64,000 bases of DNA from Cellvibrio sp. UBA7671 (lineage in GTDB: Bacteria > Pseudomonadota > Gammaproteobacteria > Pseudomonadales > Cellvibrionaceae). Below the pieces are notes generated by a model, which saw only the letters and a program-made list of their open reading frames with translations, was not told where the DNA came from and searched no databases. The stretch is from assembly GCA_002483145.1 (NCBI GenBank), contig DLHJ01000003.1:496001-560000 (forward strand). Reading direction: 5' to 3'. Positions 24,593-33,939 of the stretch are shown here, one piece after another (within the stretch, counting starts at the first letter, position 1; each line of letters starts with the position of its first letter). Position numbers and translations under genes: made by a program.

Positions 24593-25767
24593 GAGTGAGT
24601 ACCACATAAATCGATTGCCAGTTGCAGTAGTGCTTTATCACTGCCGCGTTTGCCGAGCAGCGAGACACCACAAGGTGCTCCTTGATCATTCAGCACCGGT
24701 AGATGCACTTGCGGTAATCCCGCTAGCCCCGCAGGTGCAGTCAGCCCCATTAACTGGCTGCGATAAGTATCCATCCAACTGGCATCAGCACCCAACAAAG
24801 GTGCTGCGCCCGGTGTGGTAGGCAGCAGGATTAAATCGACATCGGTAAACCAACTGTCGATGTCGGCTTGCAAACTGGCGCGCTCAATTTCAGCGGCAGA
24901 CTGATCAGCATCGGTAAGCGTTGCACACCATTGGAAACGGGCGTGGATATCCGGTGCAAATGTCGGCTGGTTTTGACTGATCCACTCACCATGGGTTTGC
25001 CAAATCGCCCGGCCTTGTAGCATACGGAAGCATTGGCTGGCACGGATAAGCCAGTCGCTATTAATCACTATTGGTTTAAAGCCTTGCAGTATTGACTGAC
25101 CTTTAAGCCAGGTTTGATGAGAGGGGGTCCAAAGCGCACCGTTTTGTAATGGCAACAATACGGCGATGCGCAATGAGCTGCGTTCAAACTGGCGCGGCAG
25201 ATTATCGGGCAGCAATACCTCGCCGACTTGCGCGAGTGTCCTGGCATCGCGCGTGAGCCAGCCGACGGTATCGAACAGCGGTGCGAGCGGCACCATGTGT
25301 TCGCTACTAATCAAGCCGTGACTGGTGCGAATCCCGAACAAACCGTTGTAGCTGGCGGGCACACGGATGGAGCCGCCGGTATCGGTACCTAAACCTATAT
25401 CGATATCGCCCGCCGCAACCGCAACGGCGGAACCACTTGATGAACCACCGGGCAAACGCTCGGGGCTACGCGGATTAATCGGCGCGCCGTAGTGGATATT
25501 CAATCCATTAAGACTGTAGGCGAGTTCATCGGTTTGGGTTTTGCCGATCAGTTCAGCACCGGCGCTGAGCAATTGCGTTACTACCGGCGATGTGTGTTCC
25601 GGTATTGCGTGACTGGCCAGCCAGTCAGGATTTCCTGCGGCTGTGGGTAATCCGGCGATATGGAACAAATCCTTAACTCCCAGCCGCAAACCAGCAAGGC
25701 TGCCAGAGCCTGCGCGGGGATTAGGATAGTGACCGCGCCATGCGAAGACGCGTTGATCGAGCGACAT
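24589..25767 (-). CDS. Amidase-signature hydrolase, probable oxalurate step
   Basis: A 392-residue amidase-signature enzyme. The Ser-cisSer-Lys triad is visible as Lys32 (GVKDLF), Ser109 (LPGGSSSGSA) and Ser133 (TDTGGSIRVP). Relatives include AtzF-type hydrolases and the amidase encoded in the hpxWXYZ genes of Klebsiella for oxalurate use. It heads the minus-strand operon. The coupled next gene is HpxW-like, so cleavage of oxalurate to oxamate is the best guess. The start at 25767 (MSLDQRV) is preferred to 25794. No RutR-type site is seen upstream. Confidence 0.75.
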   Translation of the reverse strand: MSLDQRVFAWRGHYPNPRAGSGSLAGLRLGVKDLFHIAGLPTAAGNPDWLASHAIPEHTSPVVTQLLSAGAELIGKTQTDELAYSLNGLNIHYGAPINPRSPERLPGGSSSGSAVAVAAGDIDIGLGTDTGGSIRVPASYNGLFGIRTSHGLISSEHMVPLAPLFDTVGWLTRDARTLAQVGEVLLPDNLPRQFERSSLRIAVLLPLQNGALWTPSHQTWLKGQSILQGFKPIVINSDWLIRASQCFRMLQGRAIWQTHGEWISQNQPTFAPDIHARFQWCATLTDADQSAAEIERASLQADIDSWFTDVDLILLPTTPGAAPLLGADASWMDTYRSQLMGLTAPAGLAGLPQVHLPVLNDQGAPCGVSLLGKRGSDKALLQLAIDLCGTHS

Positions 25768-26008
25768 GTGTAAAACCTTAAGAAAGCAAATCACCTGAGC
25801 GTCAGGGCTTCCGGCATTCTCTCTGAGACTCGCCGTGAATCATCCATGTAGGCTCATCTTCGATCACGAGTGAACCGGCCAAGAACTAACGTTCTTGTCG
25901 TTCGGCTGCGCGCAAAGCATGCTTTGCTAACGCTTGCCTCACCCATGTCTCAGACGGTCTCAGAGAGAACACCGAAATCCCTCCAAGACCGCGCACTGAA
26001 TAAACCAA

Positions 26009-27130
26009 CTATTTCAAATCCGCCGGCACCGGAACCTTATCTTTGTAAACGTCCCAATTGCCGAGAATTTTATCCATCACCGCCGTACCGACAATGTAAG
26101 CCGATTCTAACGAAGCATCTAATCCAGCATAGCCTTCATTTTCAGCGAGGAGGTTTTCTGCTGCGGTAACACCCGGTGGTGGCATGGTGTAATTGCTGCC
26201 AGTGCGCAACACCAGCACGCGGTTTTTATCCACTTTGCCGATATTGTGCAAATAAGTAAGCGACAAATAAGTACCTGTATCTTCCATCGCTGAAGTCACG
26301 AACTCACCTTTGCCTTCAGTCCAGTAATCCGTCCATTTGTTCGCCCAGGTATTCATGATTTCGCCGTGCCAAAACGTCATAGCCGCGAGCTGGTCACCTT
26401 TCAACACAAAAGGTTTGCGTTGCGCATTCGGGTGATTTACATAAAGTTTGCGCGTAGCTTCAAGGCTTTCAATATCGGGCAGTTGAATATCTTTCGTTAA
26501 TTGAAATGCCCACTCGGTCAAATCAGGATTCACGCGCAACATTTCACCGGTGGGAGCCGGTTTTTTCGGGTCGTAGGGCTTGGATGTATAACGCGCAAAA
26601 TAACCTGTCTCCCAATCCGCGGGAATTTCACGCGCATCAATTTCATGCGCGAGGTCGCCGTCAACCAAATATTCTGCCCATGCGGCCGAGCCGATGGACG
26701 CATCTTCCGGGTCGATACCCGCAATACCTGCCACCAACCAATAGGCATCAGAAAAATCAAAACGCGGGTCCATGCCCAGCGCCATAGTCGCCGCTGTGGA
26801 ATGTGCAGTGCCGATACCGGTCACAATGCCCATTACACCGGTTTCCATATTCATATAAATATCGTGATAAGAATTGGGAAATTCAAATTTAGTATCGAGT
26901 TTTTGGCGCTCTTTCCACAATTGGAATTCACCGGCTTTATCACCCGAGTCTTCACCAATTTCAAACATGGTAACAACAACAAATTTCACTTTAATTGGCG
27001 CCGGTGCTTGCACACTCGCTGCTGGCGTAGCAGCCACTTCAGTCGCAGGCTTTTCACAACCCGTCATTAAACCTGCCGACATTAACGAGAGCAGCGCAAC
27101 AGACAATAAACCCGGTTTACATTTTTGCAT
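26009..27130 (-). CDS. NUP-family lipoprotein, paralogue of 15353-16405
   Basis: This 373-residue protein has a lipoprotein signal (SAGLMTGC, Cys25), followed by an Ala/Pro-rich tether and the NUP domain. Shared family segments are VTMFEIGEDSGDKAGEFQLW, ALGMDPRFDFSDAYW and LRTGSNYTMPPPG. It would be lipid-anchored, whereas the paralogue is soluble in the periplasm. It probably binds or cleaves purine nucleosides at the envelope. Flanked by an exported phosphorylase-like gene and a TonB receptor gene on the same strand. Confidence 0.85.
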   Translation of the reverse strand: MQKCKPGLLSVALLSLMSAGLMTGCEKPATEVAATPAASVQAPAPIKVKFVVVTMFEIGEDSGDKAGEFQLWKERQKLDTKFEFPNSYHDIYMNMETGVMGIVTGIGTAHSTAATMALGMDPRFDFSDAYWLVAGIAGIDPEDASIGSAAWAEYLVDGDLAHEIDAREIPADWETGYFARYTSKPYDPKKPAPTGEMLRVNPDLTEWAFQLTKDIQLPDIESLEATRKLYVNHPNAQRKPFVLKGDQLAAMTFWHGEIMNTWANKWTDYWTEGKGEFVTSAMEDTGTYLSLTYLHNIGKVDKNRVLVLRTGSNYTMPPPGVTAAENLLAENEGYAGLDASLESAYIVGTAVMDKILGNWDVYKDKVPVPADLK

Positions 27131-27186
27131 TGGAAAAATCCTGTCATAAATTCAGTTAACAATAACGAGAAAAGCTCTGAATTATT

Positions 27187-27256
27187 CGCCACTCCTGCGA
27201 ACGCAGGAGTCCACTATTTTGATTGCTATGGATACCTGCGTTCGCGGGTATGACGA
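27187..27256. repeat. REP-like mixed pair of palindromes (site 3)
   Basis: The first palindrome (27187-27213) is of the ACTCCTGCGAACGCAGGAGT flavour and the second (27230-27255) of the GATACCTGCGTTCGCGGGTA flavour. They face each other across 16 bp, between the MTAP-like gene stop and the NUP lipoprotein start. Sites 3 and 4 mix the two flavours, whereas sites 1 and 2 pair like with like. Confidence 0.8.
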
Positions 27257-27293
27257 AAAGTGTATCTTTCAGAGATTCCCTTGCGCGCGGCAA

Positions 27294-28220
27294 TTATTTC
27301 TCTTTCTTTTTGGAGGTCATCTCGGGATGGTTAATCAATCCATTGGACACGCGCGGTTTACCTTGCAGCGCCGCAATTGGTTTAAGCGATGCTAACACTA
27401 TCTCCAAACTAAGTGGATTAACGCGCGGATACAATTCTTCCATCAGCGAAAAATCCCATTTGCCCACACCTTCAGCCGGATTGGAAATCACAATAATCGC
27501 TGCGTAATTGATTCCCAGCTGACGCGCATAAACAATTTCGCTCGGCACATTCATGGTCACCACATCGCCGCCCCACTGGGCAAAGGCTTTAATTTCTGCC
27601 ACTGATTCAAACCGGCCACCGCGCGCCTGCACAATCACACCGCCGTCGTGCACTTTATGCTTTTTAAAATCACTGTTACTGCTAAAGGCTTTTTTGGTTT
27701 CAGCGAGCAGGATGTTGCGAATATCCGTGTCCATCGCCGGTGTAAAACGCGGCAGCGGAATGGCGTTGGGGTCGCGATAAATTTCTGGCGGGAACCCGAG
27801 CGCGCGATCCACATTCATATCTATAAAGTCATCGGGGATCACATAATCATAAACGCCCATATTGGGGTTGATGCCACCGGCAGTCGCACCACCGATCGCT
27901 TCTTCCACACCTAAATCATAGAGCGCTACCCAAGTCTCCAACCACTTACCCTCGCCGTGGGCATGCACGTAATAAAACGGGATACCTTCATATTCGGCGT
28001 AATAAATTTTAGGTGAGGTGCCCAGCTTGGTTTCGATGGTGAATTCTTTTTTGATCAGTTTGCTGGAAAAAAGAATGTCATTTAAAAAAGTCCCACCCAA
28101 TACGGCAATACGCGCTTTGGGCGTTCCTTCAGGAATTTGTGCTGCACCAGCGGCAACAGGTAAAAACAATGAGCAAAATAAAACTACAGTAGTGATATTT
28201 TTTAGTGCGTGAATAAACAT
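27294..28220 (-). CDS. Exported MTAP-like nucleoside phosphorylase-family protein
   Basis: This 308-residue protein has a signal peptide (AAG-AAQIP) and a phosphorylase fold related to 5'-methylthioadenosine phosphorylase. ARIAVLGGTFLND stands at the start of the domain, followed by GGATAGGINPNMGVYDYVIPDDFID, VIVQARGGRFES and the substrate-binding VTMNVPSEIVYARQLGI. Family members are usually cytoplasmic, so export is notable. It may use water or periplasmic phosphate to release a base. Start at ATG 28220; the tail is Lys-rich (SKKKEK). It lies 88 nt downstream of the TonB receptor gene and probably shares its transcript. Confidence 0.8.
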   Translation of the reverse strand: MFIHALKNITTVVLFCSLFLPVAAGAAQIPEGTPKARIAVLGGTFLNDILFSSKLIKKEFTIETKLGTSPKIYYAEYEGIPFYYVHAHGEGKWLETWVALYDLGVEEAIGGATAGGINPNMGVYDYVIPDDFIDMNVDRALGFPPEIYRDPNAIPLPRFTPAMDTDIRNILLAETKKAFSSNSDFKKHKVHDGGVIVQARGGRFESVAEIKAFAQWGGDVVTMNVPSEIVYARQLGINYAAIIVISNPAEGVGKWDFSLMEELYPRVNPLSLEIVLASLKPIAALQGKPRVSNGLINHPEMTSKKKEK

Positions 28221-28244
28221 TGGATAGCCCTGTCGTTTTGTAAG

Positions 28245-28276
28245 CGCGGGCCACTGCAATTAACAATGGCCTGCGC
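28245..28276 (-). promoter_or_regulatory. Imperfect hairpin between the TonB receptor and MTAP-like genes
   Basis: GCGCGGGCCA (about 28245-28254) can pair with TGGCCTGCGC (about 28267-28276) with one bulge on the right arm. No T run follows on the minus strand. It may set the ratio of the receptor to the downstream gene. Pairing judged by eye only. Confidence 0.3.
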
Positions 28277-28307
28277 GCAACACCTACGTGATAAGTCAAA
28301 TACTAAC

Positions 28308-30773
28308 TTAGAACTTAAAGGTCACCTTACCGACAAAACTACGCGGCAATTCTGGCAACACAATGGTGCTACCAAAAAGATCCGGGAAGTTTGCACGGAA
28401 GTAGCGTTCGTTCGTCAGGTTTTTGCCTTGCAAACTCACAGACCAGGCATCGGTACTGTAGGAAATGCCAGCGTTAAATAAGGTGTAAGACGGCAATTTA
28501 ATAGCACGGGAGAAACCAGAGTAAGTTGAATCAGCGTGCACCGCACTAGCGGTAAAGCTGTAACCATCGCCAAAATTGTAAGCACCAGTCACACTCATCA
28601 TGTTTTCTGGAATACCCGATTTTTTAGCATCTTCTTCGCTGCTAACGGGTGTTAAACCCTGCATGACATAGCCGTAAAACAATGACGGGTCAGTAACATT
28701 TACCAAATCACCGGCACCTGCAAAACCAAATTGGCTGCCACCATCCAACGCTGTCAGGTTAGTAATTTCCAAATGCGTTAAGGCTGTAGTGATGGTGAAA
28801 TCTTCGGTGATTAACAAGCGTGCTTCCAGCTCATAACCCTCACTCTGTGTTGTATTGTTACTCACCAAATCCTGCGCACTAAAATTGGTACGGGTTTGAT
28901 CAAAGTAAGCAGCAGAAACATACAAGCGATCATCGAAGAAATTACCCTTTACACCAACCTCTTTCAGCGTCGAATCCGCAAGCGCATTACCCGCCTTAGT
29001 ACCGTCAGCATTTTCGATCAAACCGGGAGAAATTTCTGAACCCTGCCCCATTACGATTGTGGATTGCGTTGAACGAGTGGCGTAAGGAATAAAACCATAG
29101 GGTAGCTGGTAGGACACGCTCATTGTCCATGAACCACCATCAACAGAGTCTTCCGCAGTAAAGTCAGCAGTGGGTACATACAACTTTGAACCAACACGTG
29201 TTGACGTCATATCGATCAGATCATAGCGTCCACCCAGCAAGACGCCCAGATTTTCGGCAATAGTGTAATCCGCCAAAATCGCAAAACCGTAATCAGTAAA
29301 ATCACCCACTACATAATTGGCATAATCCGAATCAGTGCGAGTTGCTAACAGTTTGCGATCCAGACCAGTTGATGTACCCGTTAAATCGCGACGATCAAAG
29401 TATTCGAAATCAAAATCATCGCCTTGTTTGAAATCGGTGTAGCGAATACTGGGCGATACTTGGTAGCTGGCTTTTAGCCAATCCGTATGATCCATATAGA
29501 ATGCAAACACCACTTGATCTTCAACCACATAGGTATCAACAAATTGCGAAAAGCCGTAGGCATTTTCGTTAATATTCTCTAATTCTTCATAGAAGAATTT
29601 ATTGGTGATGGTGAGTGCGTCTGAGGCTTCGTGAATTGTATCGAAGAAAAGCGTGCCTACAGTGGTCACAAGCTTGTCATCCGGTGCTACTAATGTTTGA
29701 CTGCCATCCAATTTCGCCGTACCAACATTTTGCAGCGCCCAAGCAGGATCCATCTGGGCATCGGTAGCCTCGTCTAGCGCCACAGTAAAAGGGACTCCAG
29801 GCATAAAGAAATTGCCTTTGACAAAAGTACCTTTCCAAGCCGTGTATTCATCCGGTGAATTAAAACCATCGCCGTCGGTATCAACTGAGGTAGGTGACCC
29901 TGTAATGTAAGTACCATGGTCAATCAGATCTTGAGTTACGCGGTTCCAACCCGCCACCTGATTGCCATCAAATTCGTGATACATCCCACCGAATTCAATA
30001 CGGGTAGAAGGAGACAGCTCCATATTAAACGCAGCCTGCAAAACATTCTGGTCAGTACCTGAATTTTCGTAATAACTGCCGGAGTTTTCCGTTTCAGCGT
30101 AAACGTAATAGCCCAAATCTTTTTCTCCTACAGATGCTGGGCCACCAACTTCTGCAGTCACAATATTCTTATCCCAACTACCGCGCGTTACCGAGAATTG
30201 ACCTTCTGGCTTATCGAGATATTGACCTGATTCAGCGCGAGCAGACTTGGGTTCAAAGTTGAGGTAACCACCGATTTTTGATGGACCGAATATGGGAGAT
30301 GCAGGGCCGCGTACGATATCAATACGATCAGACGCACCAATAGGCGTTGGATAGTTGCCAGGGTTGTTTACGCGGCGCATACCGCGAAAATACACTTCGC
30401 CCGGAGTTCCGCGCACATCTAAAGAACCAGCAACACCAAAAAACGATTGAGTGAAAGCACCAGGAGAAACCAACACCAGATCATCAATATCGCTGATGTT
30501 GTAGGCCTCCATCATGTCGGCGCTCACTGTAGTCAAACTACGCGGGGTTTCTACAATGGTCTTGTTAAAACCAAAAGCAGATTTACCTTGTTTGGTCATC
30601 AAGCCCATGGTGTCACCGATCACCAGGGTTTCTTCCACCGCACCTGCTGCAGCTATGGGTGCAACAGCTTGCGCCGCCACCTCTTCAGCTGACCACGCTG
30701 GCGCTGCAACAACACAACCCATGCTGATAAGTAACGCGAGTTTATTGCGGGTAAAACATTTGTGTATGGTCAT
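28308..30773 (-). CDS. TonB-dependent receptor, probable purine/nucleoside uptake
   Basis: An 821-residue outer-membrane receptor. A signal peptide (PAWSA) is followed by a TonB-box-like segment (VEETLVIGD), a plug domain (RSLTTVSADMMEAYN, RGPASPIFG, GGYLNFEPK) and a beta-barrel ending in aromatic Phe (GKVTFKF). The plug resembles siderophore-type receptors, but the surrounding genes argue for a purine ligand. A RutR-type palindrome lies 78 nt before the start, so it probably responds to the same regulator as the catabolic genes. The ligand is inferred from context only. Confidence 0.85.
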   Translation of the reverse strand: MTIHKCFTRNKLALLISMGCVVAAPAWSAEEVAAQAVAPIAAAGAVEETLVIGDTMGLMTKQGKSAFGFNKTIVETPRSLTTVSADMMEAYNISDIDDLVLVSPGAFTQSFFGVAGSLDVRGTPGEVYFRGMRRVNNPGNYPTPIGASDRIDIVRGPASPIFGPSKIGGYLNFEPKSARAESGQYLDKPEGQFSVTRGSWDKNIVTAEVGGPASVGEKDLGYYVYAETENSGSYYENSGTDQNVLQAAFNMELSPSTRIEFGGMYHEFDGNQVAGWNRVTQDLIDHGTYITGSPTSVDTDGDGFNSPDEYTAWKGTFVKGNFFMPGVPFTVALDEATDAQMDPAWALQNVGTAKLDGSQTLVAPDDKLVTTVGTLFFDTIHEASDALTITNKFFYEELENINENAYGFSQFVDTYVVEDQVVFAFYMDHTDWLKASYQVSPSIRYTDFKQGDDFDFEYFDRRDLTGTSTGLDRKLLATRTDSDYANYVVGDFTDYGFAILADYTIAENLGVLLGGRYDLIDMTSTRVGSKLYVPTADFTAEDSVDGGSWTMSVSYQLPYGFIPYATRSTQSTIVMGQGSEISPGLIENADGTKAGNALADSTLKEVGVKGNFFDDRLYVSAAYFDQTRTNFSAQDLVSNNTTQSEGYELEARLLITEDFTITTALTHLEITNLTALDGGSQFGFAGAGDLVNVTDPSLFYGYVMQGLTPVSSEEDAKKSGIPENMMSVTGAYNFGDGYSFTASAVHADSTYSGFSRAIKLPSYTLFNAGISYSTDAWSVSLQGKNLTNERYFRANFPDLFGSTIVLPELPRSFVGKVTFKF

Positions 30774-30851
30774 AGCAAGTGCACTCCAAGGGTGTCTAAT
30801 AATATGTATCAGGAAAGCTGTGCGAGAAATTGCAAGCGCTGTGCCATTTCC

Positions 30852-30865
30852 TGTCTAAATGGTTA
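30852..30865. promoter_or_regulatory. RutR-type operator palindrome upstream of the TonB receptor
   Basis: TGTCTA-AA-TGGTTA, a symmetric variant in which the inner C/G pair of each half-site is replaced by T/A on one side and the outer base by T on the other. It lies 78 nt upstream of the receptor start. It is a weaker match than 15249-15262. Confidence 0.5.
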
Positions 30866-31058
30866 ACTCTTTAAAAAATACATATTAATTTCCTTATTTT
30901 TCAATTATTTAACTAATACAAAATACAGTTCAATCGTTTATATATTGAAAAATTACACTCTCAAAAAGGCGCTTGGAGTAGATCGGGGCACAGGGGTATT
31001 GATGCAAAATAATGCGCCATGCACGCTCACTTGAACCAATATGTTGCACCCCGATTAC

Positions 31059-32558
31059 CTAGTTGAAATTACAGAGGGAATAACGCTTGCAGGTAAAGCC
31101 GTAAGAAATAGGCTTGGTATTTTTCAAACTGCTAACACCATTTTTCGCAAACGATTTTTGAAAAGTATCAACGCGCGCGTTGTAGGTTTTTAACAGCTGG
31201 GCTTTTACATCCTCCTCCACAAAACTGTATTGCAGCGAGTTGCGACTGAGCAGCAACAATTCATCCCAAGACAAATTAAATTCTTTTACTGCAACAAAAA
31301 ATTCGTCAGTGATATTGGAATCCCACATGCCGCGATCATCCGTTGAGAGCGCAACTGGGATTCCCAAACGTAAATATTCCGGGAAGGGATGCTGCGCATA
31401 ATCGCTGACATATTCGAGCAACAAATTGGAAATTAAATTGATTTCCACCAGATAGGGGCCGTGGCGCATTTCGCGCAGCAATTCCGGATCGCTAATTAAA
31501 TTCACACCGTGGCCAATGCGATCTGCACCGAGCATTAAAGTATCGCGGATATGGGAATTGGGTTCGTCTACTTCGCCAGCATGCACCGACAGTCGCACGT
31601 TGTTATATTTGTGGCGCAGCTCGCGCAGGGTTTGGGTAAAACGCAGCGGATAACCTTTATCGTTATCCTCACGCCCTACCATATTCACCGCCACATACAA
31701 ATCGCGATGGCGTGAGACTATGGCGTAAGATGCGCGCAGTTGTGCTTCCGCACTGGGAACGAAACGTAAGATTGAATCCTGAAAGCGCACAGTAACGCCG
31801 GTTTTTTTTGCATCAGCCTGTGCAAGCCGTTTGCGAAATATAGCGACTGCTTCGTCCTCACTGATCGGGCTACCATCGGGTTTAAAGTAACCGCCCGCCT
31901 CCAACATGGTCTCTAAATAGATCAAACCTTCATCGCCAAAGGCCTCCATATTTTTATAGAGGATTTCTGCAATCAGATACGGACTGTAGAGCAATTGATC
32001 CAAACGCTGCCAATGAGTTTGGAAAAATTCATCGCGCCCTTCATGGTCATGGCTCAGGGTTACGCTATTGACCCAACCCGCTTTTTCTTTTTCGTCCAGG
32101 TCTTCCAAGCGTTTGTATTCTGCTTTTTCACACTCGGGCAATTGGTTATAGGTAGATTCCATAACATTGTTGAACAACATCAAATAAGGGCGATAACCGA
32201 AATTGTTGTCGGCGAAATCGCGGCAATTATTAATGCGCACTTTGGTGTAAAACCTATAGCCATATTCTTTTTGCGCGAGTGCAACCTCATACCACCAACC
32301 GGACATGACCGAGCCGCTGATATGGTTGTGCAAATCACCGCCTTTAGGCATCGCATATAAAAAGCGGTACAAATCTTCATCGCTGGCAGTGGCTTTGAAT
32401 TTTTCGAACCAATCGCTGCTGGTCGCAGAACCTATTGCCGGGCTTGCGGCAGAAGCAGCTAGACTCAATGTAGCCAGCAGGCAGCTGGCGGCGACTAAAA
32501 CAGTACTTGTGGCACCGCGCCCTGCGCGGATAAGGGTCTGAATACTGGGCAATAACAT
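31059..32558 (-). CDS. Exported adenosine deaminase-family protein
   Basis: This 499-residue deaminase has a hydrophobic signal (LVAASCLLATLSLAASA). The catalytic set is complete: HNH (77, 79), VHAGE (326-329), IGHG and STDDRG. The length and the insertion between the first His pair and the barrel (residues 90-200) resemble secreted ADGF/ADA2-type deaminases more than the short cytoplasmic ones. It would convert adenosine to inosine in the periplasm or outside. Start at ATG 32558; a TTG at 32606 would place charged residues before the signal. A RutR-type site at 32683-32696 precedes it and is shared with divergent puuE. Confidence 0.83.
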   Translation of the reverse strand: MLLPSIQTLIRAGRGATSTVLVAASCLLATLSLAASAASPAIGSATSSDWFEKFKATASDEDLYRFLYAMPKGGDLHNHISGSVMSGWWYEVALAQKEYGYRFYTKVRINNCRDFADNNFGYRPYLMLFNNVMESTYNQLPECEKAEYKRLEDLDEKEKAGWVNSVTLSHDHEGRDEFFQTHWQRLDQLLYSPYLIAEILYKNMEAFGDEGLIYLETMLEAGGYFKPDGSPISEDEAVAIFRKRLAQADAKKTGVTVRFQDSILRFVPSAEAQLRASYAIVSRHRDLYVAVNMVGREDNDKGYPLRFTQTLRELRHKYNNVRLSVHAGEVDEPNSHIRDTLMLGADRIGHGVNLISDPELLREMRHGPYLVEINLISNLLLEYVSDYAQHPFPEYLRLGIPVALSTDDRGMWDSNITDEFFVAVKEFNLSWDELLLLSRNSLQYSFVEEDVKAQLLKTYNARVDTFQKSFAKNGVSSLKNTKPISYGFTCKRYSLCNFN

Positions 32559-32682
32559 AAGCAGAGTCTCTGAAAATCCAGGAAGTTGTTTACGAGGGAG
32601 GAGCAAGGCGGAGGGGCTAATGCAATTGTGATACCAGTAGGTGCGATTCCGCGCCAGCTGCGGAATAGCCTTGGCAATATCC

Positions 32683-32696
32683 TGTCCAAATGGACG
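32683..32696. promoter_or_regulatory. RutR-type operator between the exported deaminase and puuE
   Basis: TGTCCA-AA-TGGACG, nearly perfect symmetry. It lies in the gap between two divergent purine genes, 124 nt from the deaminase start and 177 nt from the puuE start, so it may control both. Confidence 0.6.
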
Positions 32697-32873
32697 GGAT
32701 TTGTTTTAATCTGGTGCAAGCCGGGCTTTTTTGCCCAGTAATATTGCGGGTTTTAAGACGATTCGCGGGAAAACCCTAACCTTGAACGATGGCACAGAAT
32801 TTGATGATGCTTTGACGAAACCCCGGTATTTATTAAAGTTTTGTTAAGCACACTTTTATTAGCGGTAAAGCAC

Positions 32874-33809
32874 ATGAGCGATAACAACAACCCAGCATCC
32901 TATCCACGCGACCTGCTCGGCTACGGCAGCAATCCCCCCAAAGCCAATTGGCCGGGCAGCGCGCGAATTGCCGTGCAGTTTGTGATTAATTACGAAGAAG
33001 GTGCAGAAAATTGCGTGTTGCATGGCGATGCAGCATCGGAAACTTTTTTGTCTGAAATTATCGGCGCACGCGCTTTTGAAGCGCGCCATATGAGCATGGA
33101 ATCGCTTTACGAATACGGCAGTCGCGCGGGCTTTTGGCGCTTGCATCGATTGTTCAACAAATATCAGTTGCCGGTAACCATCTACGGTGTCGCTATGGCA
33201 CTGGAACGCAACCCGGATGCAGTCGAAGCAATGCTTGAATCCGGCTGGGAAATTGCCAGCCATGGGTACCGCTGGATCGACCACCAATTTATGCCAGAGG
33301 AAATTGAGCGCGAGCATATTCGCACCGCGATTAACATACACACGCGCGTTACCGGCTCGCGCCCACTGGGTTGGTACACCGGCCGCGACAGTCCTAACAC
33401 GCGCAAATTGGTCATCGAGCAAGGTGGATTTTTATATGACTCGGATTCTTACGCCGACGATTTACCTTACTGGACGCAGGAATATACGCATATCAATAAC
33501 GGCAAACCACATTTAATTATTCCCTACACGCTCGACAGCAACGATATGCGTTTTGCGGCGGCGCAGGGATTTAATTGTGGCGACCAATTTTTTACCTATC
33601 TCAAAGACAGTTTTGATACGCTCTATGCCGAAGGTGAATTTGCGCCCAAGATGCTGAACATAGGTTTGCACTGCCGCATTATCGGCAGACCGGGGCGCAT
33701 TCAAGCGCTGGAACGATTTATCCAATATATTTTGCGGCACAATGATGTATGGGTATGCCGCCGCGATGCAATTGCGCAGCATTGGCACGAGCACCATTCA
33801 CCCTCTTGA
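32874..33809 (+). CDS. puuE: Allantoinase PuuE (polysaccharide deacetylase-like)
   Basis: This 311-residue cytoplasmic NodB-fold protein hydrolyses allantoin to allantoate without the usual metal-dependent allantoinase fold. It starts YPRDLLGYGSNPP, the hallmark of PuuE, and continues with FVINYEEGAENC, SHGYRWIDHQ, GWYTGRDSPNTR and LHCRIIGRPGR. Start at ATG 32874. Together with PuuD, UraH and UraD it completes the path from urate to allantoate. It stands alone, divergent from the exported deaminase, with a shared RutR-type operator. Confidence 0.93.
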   Translation: MSDNNNPASYPRDLLGYGSNPPKANWPGSARIAVQFVINYEEGAENCVLHGDAASETFLSEIIGARAFEARHMSMESLYEYGSRAGFWRLHRLFNKYQLPVTIYGVAMALERNPDAVEAMLESGWEIASHGYRWIDHQFMPEEIEREHIRTAINIHTRVTGSRPLGWYTGRDSPNTRKLVIEQGGFLYDSDSYADDLPYWTQEYTHINNGKPHLIIPYTLDSNDMRFAAAQGFNCGDQFFTYLKDSFDTLYAEGEFAPKMLNIGLHCRIIGRPGRIQALERFIQYILRHNDVWVCRRDAIAQHWHEHHSPS

Positions 33810-33939
33810 TGCAGAAAATAATTCTGCTTACTGATTAATTATCTTTATATAAAAATGGTACACAAGGGCACTCAACGCTTAACAAAGACAAACAATTACG
33901 AACACAAACCCTTGTAAGCAACCTGACAATGAGAAAATT

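Noticed and set aside
25768-26008. RutR-type operator upstream of the amidase operon
   Set aside because: I looked for the palindrome ahead of 25767, 27130 and 38351 and found no acceptable match, so these units are not assigned to the proposed regulon.
27223-27507. Open frame starting MLWIPAFAGMT, and a similar one at 17600
   Set aside because: WIPAFAGM is the translation of the REP-like palindrome, not a gene.
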